Source: Candidatus Aminicenantota bacterium (GTDB taxonomy: Bacteria; Acidobacteriota; Aminicenantia; Aminicenantales; Aminicenantaceae). Taken from it: a DNA stretch of 49,568 nt. Location of the stretch: positions 1 to 49,568 of the forward strand of contig WJMT01000036.1 of assembly GCA_014727835.1 (NCBI GenBank), written 5' to 3'. Numbering within the stretch: position 1 is the stretch's first letter; each line of letters begins with the position of its first letter. A program made the translations under genes and the position numbers. Positions 27,340 to 36,951 of the stretch are shown here, one piece after another. Below the pieces are notes generated by a model. It saw nothing but the letters and a program-made list of their open reading frames with translations, was not told the origin of the DNA and searched no databases.

Positions 27340-28377
27340 ATGGAAGAAGTCAGAGTCAGTTTTATCATCGTCAACTGGAACGGCGAAGACACCATTTCCG
27401 AGTGTCTGGATTCCGTTGCTTCTCAGACCTATACAGATCATGAGGTCATCCTTATAGATAATCATTCTTCGGACCGGTCCCTGGACATGGCCCGAAAAAA
27501 TCACCGTCTGGACAAGGTCCTGGCTTTGGAGCGAAACTATGGATTTGCAGAGGCCAATAACAAAGGATTGAGACAGGCCTCCGGAGACTACATTGCTCTG
27601 ATCAATAACGACACCATACTGGAGAAAGACTGGCTGGAAAAAGCCATGTCTGTGTTTCAATCATCAGAACATAAAAATTTGGCAAGCGTGGCCACCCGGA
27701 TCATTCAGTACCACAGAAGAGATGTGATCGACAGCGCCGGAGTGGAGTATTATGGACTGGGTGCATGCTGGGATTATAAGAATCTTCCTAAAAATTCTCC
27801 CCGGGTTAACAAACAAAGACAGGTGTTTGGAGCCTGCGCTGCAGCAGCGGTGTATAAAAAAGATGTGATCGATCGGATCGGGTTTTTTGACCCTGAATAC
27901 TTCATCTATTTTGAAGATACGGATTTGGCTTTCCGGCTCAGACTCTATGGGTACACCTGTGTGTATGAACCCCAGGCGGTGTGTTATCATTACGGAGCCC
28001 GGAGAAGCGACCGGAAAAACAAATTTTTCATTGAATACGGAAGGAGAAATATCGAATTTTTGTTTGTCAAAAATATGCAGGGCCCTTTGTTCCTGAAATA
28101 TTTGCTAAGCCACTGTGTGTATGAATCGGTTCTGTTCTTTTTTTACCTGTCTATCGGCAGAGCGTTTTCTTTTCTCAAGGCAAAAACAAGGGCGCTGAAT
28201 CAGCTGGGCCCTCTGCTGAGAAAGAGGCAAAAGCTCAAACAGGATCTGATCCAAAGAGGACGATTCCAACACCTCTCTGAGACAGGACAGCTTTTTTTGC
28301 GGTTCCGGCCATGGAGCCTATGGAACAAGTTCAAAAAGTCGATGTGGACCTATCAAAATTATTTGAATTCAGAATGA
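27340..28377 (+). CDS. GT2 family glycosyltransferase
   Basis: About 345 aa. VRVSFIIVNWNGEDTISECL, LIDNHSSDRS, YGFAEANNKGLRQASGDYIALINNDTILE and ACAAAAVYKKDVI with GFFDPEYFIYFEDTDLAFRL are the classic GT2 WcaA/WbbL-like core. A longer frame is open upstream, but its first 35 residues lie inside the preceding gene and are not family-like; ATG 27340 starts 5 nt after that gene's stop. The C-terminal third includes a hydrophobic stretch (LLSHCVYESVLFFFYLSIG) then a basic helix, suggesting membrane contact. It follows two other GT2 genes with almost no gap. Confidence 0.88.
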   Translation: MEEVRVSFIIVNWNGEDTISECLDSVASQTYTDHEVILIDNHSSDRSLDMARKNHRLDKVLALERNYGFAEANNKGLRQASGDYIALINNDTILEKDWLEKAMSVFQSSEHKNLASVATRIIQYHRRDVIDSAGVEYYGLGACWDYKNLPKNSPRVNKQRQVFGACAAAAVYKKDVIDRIGFFDPEYFIYFEDTDLAFRLRLYGYTCVYEPQAVCYHYGARRSDRKNKFFIEYGRRNIEFLFVKNMQGPLFLKYLLSHCVYESVLFFFYLSIGRAFSFLKAKTRALNQLGPLLRKRQKLKQDLIQRGRFQHLSETGQLFLRFRPWSLWNKFKKSMWTYQNYLNSE

Positions 28378-28381
28378 GACC

Positions 28382-29620
28382 ATGAAAACCAAACCAGCCC
28401 TTTTGTTTTTAAACCGGTCTTTTTATCCGGATGTGGAATCAACCGGCCAGCTTCTCACCGAGCTGTGTGAAGACCTGGCTCAAGACTCTGATGTCCATGT
28501 TGTCTGCGGGAATCCTCTCTACAGAACCGTGAAAACCCGGCGCATGATCAGCCGGTCTTCCTACAAAAACATCACTATCTGGAGAGTGAACAATTTCACA
28601 TTGTCCAAAAAACATCTGTGGTCCCGGCTGATCAACCTGGCTTCCTATTTTGCTCTCTGCTTTTTCAAAGTGATGGGATTTCAAAAAGTATCCTGTGTGA
28701 TATCAGAAACCGATCCCCCTTTGTTGGGATTGATTGCTTTGGCCTACAGCCGGCTCCGGAGAGTGCCTTTTGTGTATTATGTGCAGGACTTGTGGCCCAA
28801 TGTGGGCATTGTCAATCAAAAACTGACCAACCCGCTGGTCATCAAGGTTTTGAAAAGAGCCAATCAATTCCTTTATCTCCGCGCCCGCAGCATCGTGGTT
28901 CCCGGAAGGGATATGAAGATCCGGCTGAGCAGAGAAAACCAGGTCCCCTTATCCAAGATCCATGTGGTTCCGAACTGGGCAGATCCTGTGCAGATCAAGC
29001 CGGTTGCCATGGAGGAGAATCCCTTTTTCAAGAGGCATTTTAAAGGCAAGTTTGTGGTGATGTACTCAGGCAACATCGGACTGTCTCAGGACATGGAAAA
29101 CATCCTGTATGCCGCAGACCAGCTGAAAGACAAAGAGGAGATCTTGTTTGTCCTGATCGGAGAAGGGGCCTCTAAAAAAAGAGTGGTGGATCTGTCCTGT
29201 TCTCTGGGGCTGACAAATGTGAAATTTTTCACTTACCAGGACAAAAAAGACCTGAAATTCACTCTGGGTGCGGCTCACATTCATTTGGTGACCATGAACA
29301 GGGGCATGGGAGGGATCATTGTGCCCTCCAAGATCTATGGGATCATGGCTGCAGCAAAGCCCTATATCGCGGCTCTGGATCAACAGAGTGAAGTGCACAG
29401 GCTCACACAGGAGTTCAACTGCGGCATCAGCACAGAGCCCTCAGATGTGAAGGGGTTGAGAGCGTCTGTGATGTGGGCTTACACCCATCAAACAGAAATA
29501 CAGGAAATGGGGAAAAGGGGGAGAAGGGCCCTGGAGCAGCATTATTCGCGGGATCTATGCACCCAAAAATTTCAAAACGTTATTCATCAAATCTGTATGC
29601 ACAGTCATACAGATTTATAA
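28382..29620 (+). CDS. Glycosyltransferase family 4 (WcaI/WbuB-like)
   Basis: 412 aa, GT-B fold. The N-terminal half begins ALLFLNRSFYPDVESTGQLL, as in WbuB/WcaI-type transferases, and includes a hydrophobic segment (LINLASYFALCFFKVMG) and DPPLLGLIALAYSRL. The donor half has VMYSGNIGLSQDMENILYAA and GGIIVPSKIYGIMAAAKPY, where the conserved first Glu of EX7E is not obvious. It begins 4 nt after the preceding gene and closes the dense glycosyltransferase run. The next gene starts after a 138 nt gap. Substrate unknown; WbuB itself moves a 6-deoxyhexosamine. Confidence 0.87.
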   Translation: MKTKPALLFLNRSFYPDVESTGQLLTELCEDLAQDSDVHVVCGNPLYRTVKTRRMISRSSYKNITIWRVNNFTLSKKHLWSRLINLASYFALCFFKVMGFQKVSCVISETDPPLLGLIALAYSRLRRVPFVYYVQDLWPNVGIVNQKLTNPLVIKVLKRANQFLYLRARSIVVPGRDMKIRLSRENQVPLSKIHVVPNWADPVQIKPVAMEENPFFKRHFKGKFVVMYSGNIGLSQDMENILYAADQLKDKEEILFVLIGEGASKKRVVDLSCSLGLTNVKFFTYQDKKDLKFTLGAAHIHLVTMNRGMGGIIVPSKIYGIMAAAKPYIAALDQQSEVHRLTQEFNCGISTEPSDVKGLRASVMWAYTHQTEIQEMGKRGRRALEQHYSRDLCTQKFQNVIHQICMHSHTDL

Positions 29621-29758
29621 AGATCAGTTCTCTTTACAGTGTTTGTTTTTTAGATAGATGATTGTGACCTGAATTCATGTCATGAATTTGAATTATGTGC
29701 ATGCAGATTTGGCCTTTCAGGCGAGCCGATCTCGCCGCATTACAATGAAAGACCGCTT
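29621..29758 (+). promoter_or_regulatory. Intergenic region with two inverted repeats before the glycosidase gene
   Basis: 138 nt. It holds a perfect 8+1+8 palindrome AATTCATG-T-CATGAATT at 29672-29688, and a hairpin GGCGAG-CCGAT-CTCGCC at 29720-29736 close to the next start codon. TTTACA at 29633 is a possible -35 element but no convincing -10 follows. The palindrome looks like an operator; the hairpin has no T-run, so it is not a clear terminator. Confidence 0.35.
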
Positions 29759-31195
29759 GTGAATAAGAAACAGTCAATGACCGATGGTGAATGGAACATG
29801 GGGAAAACCATAAGGATTGAGCATAAGTCTGCGGGGCCGGGAATGAAGTATCTCGGGTGGAGCGGCCGGGGCTGGGCTGACGGCGGTCCTTTGAGTGCCG
29901 GGCCCCTCAACTCCCAAGCCCCTTCCTGGGATGAGGCCGGAAAAGAAATCGGGATCAATATGGTGCGCATGGGCTTTACTATGAAGCATTTTGTGGCCGC
30001 AGAGAACAACAGCAATCACTCGTTGCTGGAATCCATCAAAAAGGGAATGGAAAACAAACAGGTCTCCTGGGCGAAAAGCCAGCACACCTCCTACTCTGAT
30101 TGCCTGGACAGATGTACAGACTTGGGATGGAAAATGCTTGTGTGCATCAATCCTTCTTTAAACCAGGATTGGGAGCCTCATCTCATCACCCCGTCATCTG
30201 AGTTTTTAAACCTCTGGGAGTCCTTTTGTTTTCATTTAGCCCGGTATCTGGATCAGCATTGGCCCCAAACCGCGGATTTTTTTGAAATCACCAATGAACC
30301 GGATATCGGATATTTTGACGGAGAAACATCTCTGCCCGGATATAAAGGAATCCGCTTTGGAATCAGTCCCTCCCAATATTTAATGCTGCTGGAAAGAGCT
30401 CATCAAGGCATCAAGCGGGCCGCACCCCATGCCCAAATCATTGGTCCGTCACTTTCCAGATGGAACAAAAAATGGGTCCAAAAGATTCTTCAGAAAGGTC
30501 CTAGTTTTTTGGATGGGCTGTCCTATCACAATGTCAGAGGGGATCTGAAGGACGCCCGTGTCATCACAAAAGCCCGTTCACTCTTGTCTGATGTCAGATC
30601 TCCTTCTGCACACAGGATTTTCAACAGTGAGTGGGCGTGGTGGCCTCATCATGACACACATGATGTTCAGACCGCACTCAGAGTGGCCCGGATCTTGTCT
30701 CTGCAGGCCAAAGCCGGGGCCTTTGCATCCCTGTATCTGGGACCTGCCCAACCCAGAGATTTTAAAAAAGGATTGGGCGTTCTGAAATTCGATCCTCACA
30801 ACCCGGATTCCATAGAAAAAACCACCACTTTTTATGCCTTTCAGATCATGGCTCAGGGAGTTTTAGGAGGGAGGCGGCTTGAAGTGAAAAATCCGTTCAA
30901 AACATTCAGCTCTTTGGCTCTTTATAAAGATGGACAATTCATCGTCACTCTGTTCAATCCCGGTAAAAAACACGTTAAGGAGGTCTCTCTTTCTTGGGAT
31001 AAAACCCTCCAAGTCACACCGGGTTCTCCAATGAAACTTCGCACATTCCATCCCAAGCGATTTGATTATTTCAAAAAAACAGATTACAATGCTGGTTTTG
31101 AGTTGAATATCCTGCCCTACAGTATTACCCAAGTTAGGGTTCGAGGTGTATTTCAAAATGAACAAGATCGAAAGAATCGCCCAAAAAACTCCTGA
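29759..31195 (+). CDS. Clan GH-A-type glycoside hydrolase (GH39/PslG-like), no signal peptide
   Basis: 478 aa. A (beta/alpha)8-type domain with the acid/base motif FFEITNEPD (Glu near residue 180) and a nucleophile motif FNSEWAWW (Glu near 291), the NEP...E pair of retaining clan GH-A enzymes, then a small beta-rich C-terminal domain (FKTFSSLALYKDGQF, VSLSWDKTLQ). PslG of the Psl cluster has the same type of fold. No signal peptide or membrane anchor is present with starts GTG 29759, ATG 29777 or ATG 29798, so it appears cytoplasmic unless another route exports it; none of these starts has a strong ribosome binding site. It may trim or control chain length. Its 3' end overlaps the next gene by 38 nt. 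Confidence 0.7.
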   Translation: MNKKQSMTDGEWNMGKTIRIEHKSAGPGMKYLGWSGRGWADGGPLSAGPLNSQAPSWDEAGKEIGINMVRMGFTMKHFVAAENNSNHSLLESIKKGMENKQVSWAKSQHTSYSDCLDRCTDLGWKMLVCINPSLNQDWEPHLITPSSEFLNLWESFCFHLARYLDQHWPQTADFFEITNEPDIGYFDGETSLPGYKGIRFGISPSQYLMLLERAHQGIKRAAPHAQIIGPSLSRWNKKWVQKILQKGPSFLDGLSYHNVRGDLKDARVITKARSLLSDVRSPSAHRIFNSEWAWWPHHDTHDVQTALRVARILSLQAKAGAFASLYLGPAQPRDFKKGLGVLKFDPHNPDSIEKTTTFYAFQIMAQGVLGGRRLEVKNPFKTFSSLALYKDGQFIVTLFNPGKKHVKEVSLSWDKTLQVTPGSPMKLRTFHPKRFDYFKKTDYNAGFELNILPYSITQVRVRGVFQNEQDRKNRPKNS

Positions 31196-32054
31196 TCCAG
31201 TTGTCAAAGCCCTCAAAAAACCAGTGGTCAAGGGAATGCACTATTTGATGCTGGCGCTTTCCCCGGTTCGCAACCGGTTGTATCCCCGGAGGTTTCATGC
31301 ATTTTGTTTGGGAGTGCCGAGAACCGGAACCGCTTCCATGGCCGGTCTGTTCCAGCGCCATTACAGGGCTGAACATGAACCTGAAGACATTGTCACCACT
31401 GAAAAAATCGTGGATTTTATCAACGGAGAGCTCAGCAAAAAAAAGATGTCCTCCTTTATCCGAAAACGGGATCGGTCTTTATGGCTGGAGCTGGAGTCTT
31501 CTCATTTTTCATATTTTTATCTGGACATTCTTCTTCAAGAGTTTGAACAAGCCAAATTTATACTGCTGTTAAGGGATTGTTATTCCTGGCTCAATTCTTA
31601 CATCAACCATCAGCTGGGACGCCCTCTGTCCATAAAAAGCAGGTTCTGGAACAAACTGCGGGACATTTATTTTGATAATCACTTCCCGTATTCAGCCCAA
31701 GAACAGGTGTTAGATGAGAGAGGTCTGTACACCATAGACGGATATTTGTCCCGGTGGAAATCATACAATGAAAAGGTCCTGTCTTTGGTTCCTTCAGAGA
31801 GGCTTTTGGTCATCCGGACCCATGAGATCAAAGAAAAGTTTGAAGACATCAAGGATTTTTTGGGGATTTCTTCAAACAATCTGGACGGTTCTCAGTCCCA
31901 TTTGAACACCCGGACCAAGGGATTTGATCTGTTATCAAAAATAGACAAAGGTTTTCTAAAGGAAAAATTTAATGATCACTGCCAGGACCTGATGAAAGAT
32001 TATTTTCCCCGGCTGTATCAAAACAGTTACGGGATCCCGGATGGGGAAAACTGA
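31158..32054 (+). CDS. Sulfotransferase family protein
   Basis: About 298 aa. After a basic N-terminal helix comes FCLGVPRTGTASMAGLF with the PAPS 5'-phosphosulfate loop (PRTGTAS, about residues 54-60) and, near 140, LLRDCYSWLNSYI with the 3'-phosphate-binding Arg and Ser. It differs from the sulfotransferase at 1224 in its loop and lies in another part of the cluster, so the two probably sulfate different positions. No secretion signal is visible; cytoplasmic. ATG 31158 has GAGG at 31143-31146; an in-frame GTG at 31146 is possible. It overlaps the glycosidase upstream by 38 nt and the convergent membrane protein gene by 28 nt. Confidence 0.75.
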   Translation: MNKIERIAQKTPDPVVKALKKPVVKGMHYLMLALSPVRNRLYPRRFHAFCLGVPRTGTASMAGLFQRHYRAEHEPEDIVTTEKIVDFINGELSKKKMSSFIRKRDRSLWLELESSHFSYFYLDILLQEFEQAKFILLLRDCYSWLNSYINHQLGRPLSIKSRFWNKLRDIYFDNHFPYSAQEQVLDERGLYTIDGYLSRWKSYNEKVLSLVPSERLLVIRTHEIKEKFEDIKDFLGISSNNLDGSQSHLNTRTKGFDLLSKIDKGFLKEKFNDHCQDLMKDYFPRLYQNSYGIPDGEN

Positions 32055-34216
32055 GGCTCCTGAATCTCAAACACATAAAGGACCTGTTCTTCATCTAAAA
32101 TATCTCCATAAAGAGGGGTGCCCACTTCTGGTTTTTTCACATATTTCATCTTCTTTAGTTTGACGGGGAACCGGAAAGAGGGGACCAGCCGGCAGTGTTG
32201 GGCCAGACTTTTTTGGATCAGATCCGGTCTGTGCGTGGCGATGTAAACGGTTCTGTTGCTGCTGATCCAGTAGGCGATCTGTTTGAAAAATTCAGGAGTG
32301 GCTTTGATCTCAGGGAGCAAAATGGTCTTTTTGTGAAAAAAATACTTCAGCGGAGCTGAGATCCCGGTCACATAAGTGTTGGGATAAAACAGGATCACAG
32401 AATCCCGGTCAAAATGGGCGGACAAAGCTTTGGTTGTGTTGATGAATCCTTGGAATTCCTTGTGAGTGAGCAGCCCTGAGTCAATGTTTATAGCAAACAG
32501 GGAGACCACAAGAAAGCCGGCCAGCCCTATGGAGATGACTTGAAAAGCACGGCTTTTTGAGAGAACCTGTGGTCTGGATGCCCGTAAGAGCCGGATCAGA
32601 GCATAACTGGCACATAGGATCAGAAACGGGAAGATCACAGGGATGTATCTCCGAAAACCCCATGGAAACACAGGCTGGTTGTGCAGAGAAAGGAACACAT
32701 AATAGACCATGGGGAAAGAAGCGGTCAGAACAAGAAACAGAACAGAAAGAGATTTTTTAAGTTCCAGGAAACGCGAACTCAAAACAAAGCCATTGATGAT
32801 GGCGATCAATCCGATCAAACCCATTATCAGACCTACGGGAGTGAGAAAAGACTGGAGTATCACAAGAGTCTGTTTTTGTCCGATCAAACCGTCAGATGAG
32901 GAATATTGGTTCACATACACAAGTACAAACAAAATCCCGATAAGAAAAGGTGAGAAAACGCGTGCGGTTTTCCATCCGGTCCCTTCCGTGTTTTGGTAGA
33001 ACCGGGGAATGAGTGGACGGCTTTTGACAAACAGAGCCATGATAACCAAAACAAGAGCCGGAAAGCCGTAAAAAATCAAGTAGCCCGGCAAATGCCAGTG
33101 GGCAAAGGAAGTGCCAAACAGGTTTTGAATGAGTCCTTTATAAACACGGGGCATAAAAACATAGGAGGGATCAAAGACATAGTTGTGGGTGAGGGCCCAG
33201 ACATAAGGAATCAGAAAAGAAAATGAGAAAATCCCGATCATTCGGGGTCTCAATCCTTCAGTCAGCTTGATAAACAGGACCAAACCCACCACAGCCCAGG
33301 CTGTAAACAGCGAGTCCAGGCGCACCAGCATCAAGGTGGAAAGGATCAATCCGGAACACACAGCAAAAAAGGATTTTTGATGCTTGATGAGCAGACAGAC
33401 TGCAAACAGGCCGGAAAACACCAGAAGCTGAGTCAGTATTTCAGCGCAGGGGTATCGGGCAAACCATATTTGAGGAAAGCTGATGGTCAAAAGCAGAGCA
33501 CTCAGCAGGCCTGCCTCCCATGAAAACAAGTGTTTGGCTGCGGAATACACGGCCATCACAGCAAGAAGAGCCAGCAGGGGAGTGAGATAAAGAAAAAATT
33601 TGATTCCCAGCAAAGAATAAAACACAGCCAGGAGAACAGGATAAAAATCCAGATACTGAAACTCGATTTGGTGCGTATTAAAGTCCATGTAAAATCCGAA
33701 ATCAGGGAACTGGAGATTTTTGGGCTGCAGGTCATAAAACAGATGTTTGTGCTGGATTTCTTTAAGCAGGGGTTCGCGTCCTGATAATCGATTGGTTTGG
33801 GCAATGCTGGCCCCCTGGCTGACAAAAACCACATCATCCTGATGAAGTGTGATGTTTTCACCGGGGGGAAAGAAAAGCCAGACCCCTGTGATCAGGATCA
33901 CAGCCAAAAGCAGAGTCCTGTAACTGAGCTTAGGCCTGGATGGGGTTTTAAAGGAGATTTTTTGTTTGAGCTGCAGAATCCAGACAAAACACACCAGAGA
34001 GAACACCACCAGGCCTGCAAACAGATTGATAAGAGAAAAAATGCCCAGTTCTGCTAAGATGAGCCCCATCCATCCTGAGATGAGCAGACTGGTCAAAACC
34101 ATGATGAAGCGGGTCTCAAACAGGTCCACTGAGGTCTTTTGTTTGTTTAACAGATTGTAAAGCAGAAACCCGGGAATAAACACCACAAAAGGAAAGGCAA
34201 TGATCTGTAATATCAT
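32027..34216 (-). CDS. Large polytopic membrane protein, putative GT-C glycosyltransferase
   Basis: 729 aa. About 12-14 membrane helices in residues 1-580, then a periplasmic C-terminal domain of about 145 residues that ends FSPSGIP. The first large periplasmic loop has HQDDVVFVSQGASI (about 127-140); paired acidic residues at this place are the catalytic mark of GT-C enzymes such as ArnT/PMT_2-type proteins. Such enzymes transfer sugar from a polyprenyl phosphate donor. It is read on the minus strand, divergent from the YfhO-like gene at 34287 and convergent with the sulfotransferase, overlapping its end by 28 nt. Family assignment beyond GT-C-like is not secure. Confidence 0.65.
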   Translation of the reverse strand: MILQIIAFPFVVFIPGFLLYNLLNKQKTSVDLFETRFIMVLTSLLISGWMGLILAELGIFSLINLFAGLVVFSLVCFVWILQLKQKISFKTPSRPKLSYRTLLLAVILITGVWLFFPPGENITLHQDDVVFVSQGASIAQTNRLSGREPLLKEIQHKHLFYDLQPKNLQFPDFGFYMDFNTHQIEFQYLDFYPVLLAVFYSLLGIKFFLYLTPLLALLAVMAVYSAAKHLFSWEAGLLSALLLTISFPQIWFARYPCAEILTQLLVFSGLFAVCLLIKHQKSFFAVCSGLILSTLMLVRLDSLFTAWAVVGLVLFIKLTEGLRPRMIGIFSFSFLIPYVWALTHNYVFDPSYVFMPRVYKGLIQNLFGTSFAHWHLPGYLIFYGFPALVLVIMALFVKSRPLIPRFYQNTEGTGWKTARVFSPFLIGILFVLVYVNQYSSSDGLIGQKQTLVILQSFLTPVGLIMGLIGLIAIINGFVLSSRFLELKKSLSVLFLVLTASFPMVYYVFLSLHNQPVFPWGFRRYIPVIFPFLILCASYALIRLLRASRPQVLSKSRAFQVISIGLAGFLVVSLFAINIDSGLLTHKEFQGFINTTKALSAHFDRDSVILFYPNTYVTGISAPLKYFFHKKTILLPEIKATPEFFKQIAYWISSNRTVYIATHRPDLIQKSLAQHCRLVPSFRFPVKLKKMKYVKKPEVGTPLYGDILDEEQVLYVFEIQEPQFSPSGIP

Positions 34217-34286
34217 AATCCCGATGACATTTTACCTCATTATCCTCTTTACATGAAATACAAAATAAAGTAGAAATGAAATCAAA
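34217..34286. promoter_or_regulatory. Divergent promoter region between two GT-C-like genes
   Basis: 70 nt AT-rich spacer serving both strands. Plus strand: TTTACA with TAGAAA after 17 nt is a weak match. Minus strand: TTTCAT with TAAAAT after 18 nt is similarly weak. Shine-Dalgarno sequences are poor for both genes. Confidence 0.3.
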
Positions 34287-36788
34287 ATGTTATCACAGTA
34301 CAAAGACTTTGCTTCCAAACACAAAAACCTTTGGGCCTTTCTTTTTTTTGTGGTGCTGGCTATGATAGCGCTGGAAGCCAACCCTTTCGGCCAGGAGACT
34401 GTAGGTCCTTTTGATTTGCTGGTCTCTTATCCCGGTTTCTCTTCAGTGGCTCCTTCCCATCTGGATGTCCGCTGCCGGAAAAGGTCAGATATACTGGATG
34501 CCCGGTTCCCGGGATTGAGAAAGCAGAAACAGAACTTTGAATATGATTGGAGGCACTTTTCTGAGAGAAAGGGGGAACTGGCTGAGACCCTGTTATCTGC
34601 GGTCTGGAAACCAGCGTTTCTGGTGTATTTGTTTGTGCCTGATGAGCCCGCAGGATATTATTTTTCTCAGCTTCTCAAATTGATCATCGCCGGATTCGGC
34701 ACGTACCTGTTTTTAAAACTCTTTGTTTCCCGCACAGCATCTCTTTTCGGGGGCATGGTGTATATGCTGTGCGGTTTTAATGCGGCCTGGTTTTTCTGGC
34801 TGCAGGTCGAGACCTCCATGTGGATCCCCTGGCTTCTTTGGGCTGTGGCTCTGTACTTGACCACAGATAAAAAACAATATCTTTTGCTGATAACATTGAT
34901 GTCTGTCTTTTTAATCAGAGGAGGATTTCCCTCTGTAGGCGCTTATGGATTTTATGCAGCGGCCCTTCTGATCTTTGTTTTGAATGTGTTCCATCAAAAG
35001 ACCATCCGCTCTTTTTTACAGAAAAGCATTCTTCCTTTGTTGTTTATTGCACTGGGGTTTTTGATCGCCGGTGCTTATCTGATGACCTTAATGGATGTGA
35101 TTGAAACCTCAGACCTCACTCACAGAGGAAGCGCAGCCACCAAACTGGAAATCGACAAGTTCAGTCATTTGCACACCTACAATCCCAATTTCAGCAAAGA
35201 ATTCGGGGTGGAAAAGTCAGTCTATACTGGTTTTTTAGCTTTCTGGCTCTCAGTTCTCAGCTTTTCCTATTTTTTTGTCAAAAACAAATCCAAACACGGA
35301 ATCTCCTGTTATGTGTTTTCTCTTGTCTTGATTGCCATCTCTATTGTCATTGGATACGGGTTGATTGATTGGAATCTGATAAGAAAAATCCCTGTGTTTG
35401 CTTTCAATCCCTGGCAGAGAATCAGTGTGATGCTCGGTCTTTCCCTGGCGCTTTTGTCCTCTTTTTCCATTGAATTCTTGGTCCGCTTGAAAAACAAATC
35501 CTCTGAAGTGTTTCAGTTGGTGATCCCTGTTGTGATTGTCCTGTTTCTGGTCCAGTTTGTGGACCAGAAAAGGTATTTCAATCAATTCAACGGCCCCACT
35601 CCGTCCCGGTATTTTTATCCCATGACCCCATCCATACAATTTGCCAAAAACAATATCAAGGACTATCAATCCATCATTGCAGACTATTCGTTCAATATAT
35701 CTGGCACATTATCCCCGTATTCGTTTTTTGAATGGTTTCGACATGCCTTCCGAAGTTCACAGGAGAAGCAGCTTTTAGAGACTCTGGCTTCAGGCCCCAA
35801 ATCAAGCCCCACTTCATACACCCTGTCTGCCCGAAACATTGATTTTTCATCCCCGCTGATGAATGCATTGGCGGTCAGATACATATTCGTCAACAAGAAA
35901 AACATTGCATTCACCAAAGCTCCCTATTTTTTCAAACAACCCGATATAGACAACACCCCTTCACCCCCCCTTCCCTTCAACACCCTGCGTCAGCATTTTG
36001 AAATATCGGACCCCAAGACATTGGATGCGATCAACCTCAAATTGGGAAACTACCGAAACAAGCGGTTCAGTACAGATGTGCTGGTCAAACTCTATGAAAT
36101 GCCCGGCAGCCAGTTGCTGGGGGTTGCAAGAAAAGACAAAAAATATATTGATGACAATGCCTGGATTTATTTTCAGTTTGAAAAACCTGTGGAACTGAAA
36201 AAGGGGGAGTATGAGTTTTCCCTGGAGTATGCCAATCCCAACGCCCGTCCCATGCTTTCCGGCTGGTCCACAAAAAAAACTGAGGGCCTCAACAGCTATT
36301 TATTGGTCAACGGCGAAAAATCCGACCTTTCCTTTAAATATTTTCTCCATGAATTCAATGATATTTACAAGAAGAATTACAAAGTTCACAGACTGGAGAC
36401 TGCTGTGGCTGTGGCGGAAAACCTGCAGTGTCCGGACGGGCCTTATTTGATCTCTGATTTGACGTCATATCCTCCGCAAATCCAAAACAGGACCTTGAAA
36501 TACCAAAGCTCGCCCGGAGACCTGACCATTCATCTTGATAAACAATCCAAAGGGTATGTGGTCATTCCCCGTCCCTTGGACCATTTTCATGCTTTTGTGG
36601 ATGGAGAAAAAACATCTATCCAAACCTATCTGGATGTGATCCCTGCTGTGTATGTGGAAAACAACTCCCGGGTGCGCATCAAAAAAAAGCTGTTTGATCC
36701 TTTGACCGGGCACTTGGTTTCTTGGCTCTCTCTGCTGGTTTTTGCGGCTCTGTGGTTTGTGGTGCGCAAGCCCAATCCTTCCAACTAA
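34287..36788 (+). CDS. YfhO-like large membrane protein (putative GT-C glycosyltransferase)
   Basis: 833 aa. N-terminal helix, then a loop with NPFGQETVGPFDLLVSYPGF, many helices up to about residue 415 (including SLFGGMVYMLCGFNAAW and FNPWQRISVMLGLSLALLSS), a large periplasmic domain of about 370 residues, and a final helix (HLVSWLSLLVFAALWFV). This layout and the GF-A-W and N-P-R patterns fit YfhO-family proteins. In Bacillus and Listeria YfhO acts with a CsbB-type GT2 to glycosylate envelope polymers from a polyprenyl-phosphate sugar. Such a GT2 is present at 16101 and 46446. It is divergent from the GT-C-like gene at 34216. Confidence 0.65.
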   Translation: MLSQYKDFASKHKNLWAFLFFVVLAMIALEANPFGQETVGPFDLLVSYPGFSSVAPSHLDVRCRKRSDILDARFPGLRKQKQNFEYDWRHFSERKGELAETLLSAVWKPAFLVYLFVPDEPAGYYFSQLLKLIIAGFGTYLFLKLFVSRTASLFGGMVYMLCGFNAAWFFWLQVETSMWIPWLLWAVALYLTTDKKQYLLLITLMSVFLIRGGFPSVGAYGFYAAALLIFVLNVFHQKTIRSFLQKSILPLLFIALGFLIAGAYLMTLMDVIETSDLTHRGSAATKLEIDKFSHLHTYNPNFSKEFGVEKSVYTGFLAFWLSVLSFSYFFVKNKSKHGISCYVFSLVLIAISIVIGYGLIDWNLIRKIPVFAFNPWQRISVMLGLSLALLSSFSIEFLVRLKNKSSEVFQLVIPVVIVLFLVQFVDQKRYFNQFNGPTPSRYFYPMTPSIQFAKNNIKDYQSIIADYSFNISGTLSPYSFFEWFRHAFRSSQEKQLLETLASGPKSSPTSYTLSARNIDFSSPLMNALAVRYIFVNKKNIAFTKAPYFFKQPDIDNTPSPPLPFNTLRQHFEISDPKTLDAINLKLGNYRNKRFSTDVLVKLYEMPGSQLLGVARKDKKYIDDNAWIYFQFEKPVELKKGEYEFSLEYANPNARPMLSGWSTKKTEGLNSYLLVNGEKSDLSFKYFLHEFNDIYKKNYKVHRLETAVAVAENLQCPDGPYLISDLTSYPPQIQNRTLKYQSSPGDLTIHLDKQSKGYVVIPRPLDHFHAFVDGEKTSIQTYLDVIPAVYVENNSRVRIKKKLFDPLTGHLVSWLSLLVFAALWFVVRKPNPSN

Positions 36789-36866
36789 AATCCCTTTCCA
36801 TTTACTATTGAGTGCTTTTCCCACAAACACAGGGAGTTGCGCAGGAGCTGAAAAAAATGAGAAGGA

Positions 36867-36895
36867 TTGATATTCCTTTTTTGGTTGTGTAAAAT
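36867..36895 (+). promoter_or_regulatory. Sigma70-type promoter upstream of the SGNH hydrolase gene
   Basis: TTGATA at 36867-36872 and TAAAAT at 36890-36895 with a 17 nt spacer, about 56 nt before the TTG start, in a 163 nt intergenic gap that otherwise holds nothing recognisable. Confidence 0.6.
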
Positions 36896-36951
36896 AAGCT
36901 GCTGCTGGAGGAAAACAGACTGAGCATTCAGGAATGAAAAAGGAGTGAGGA

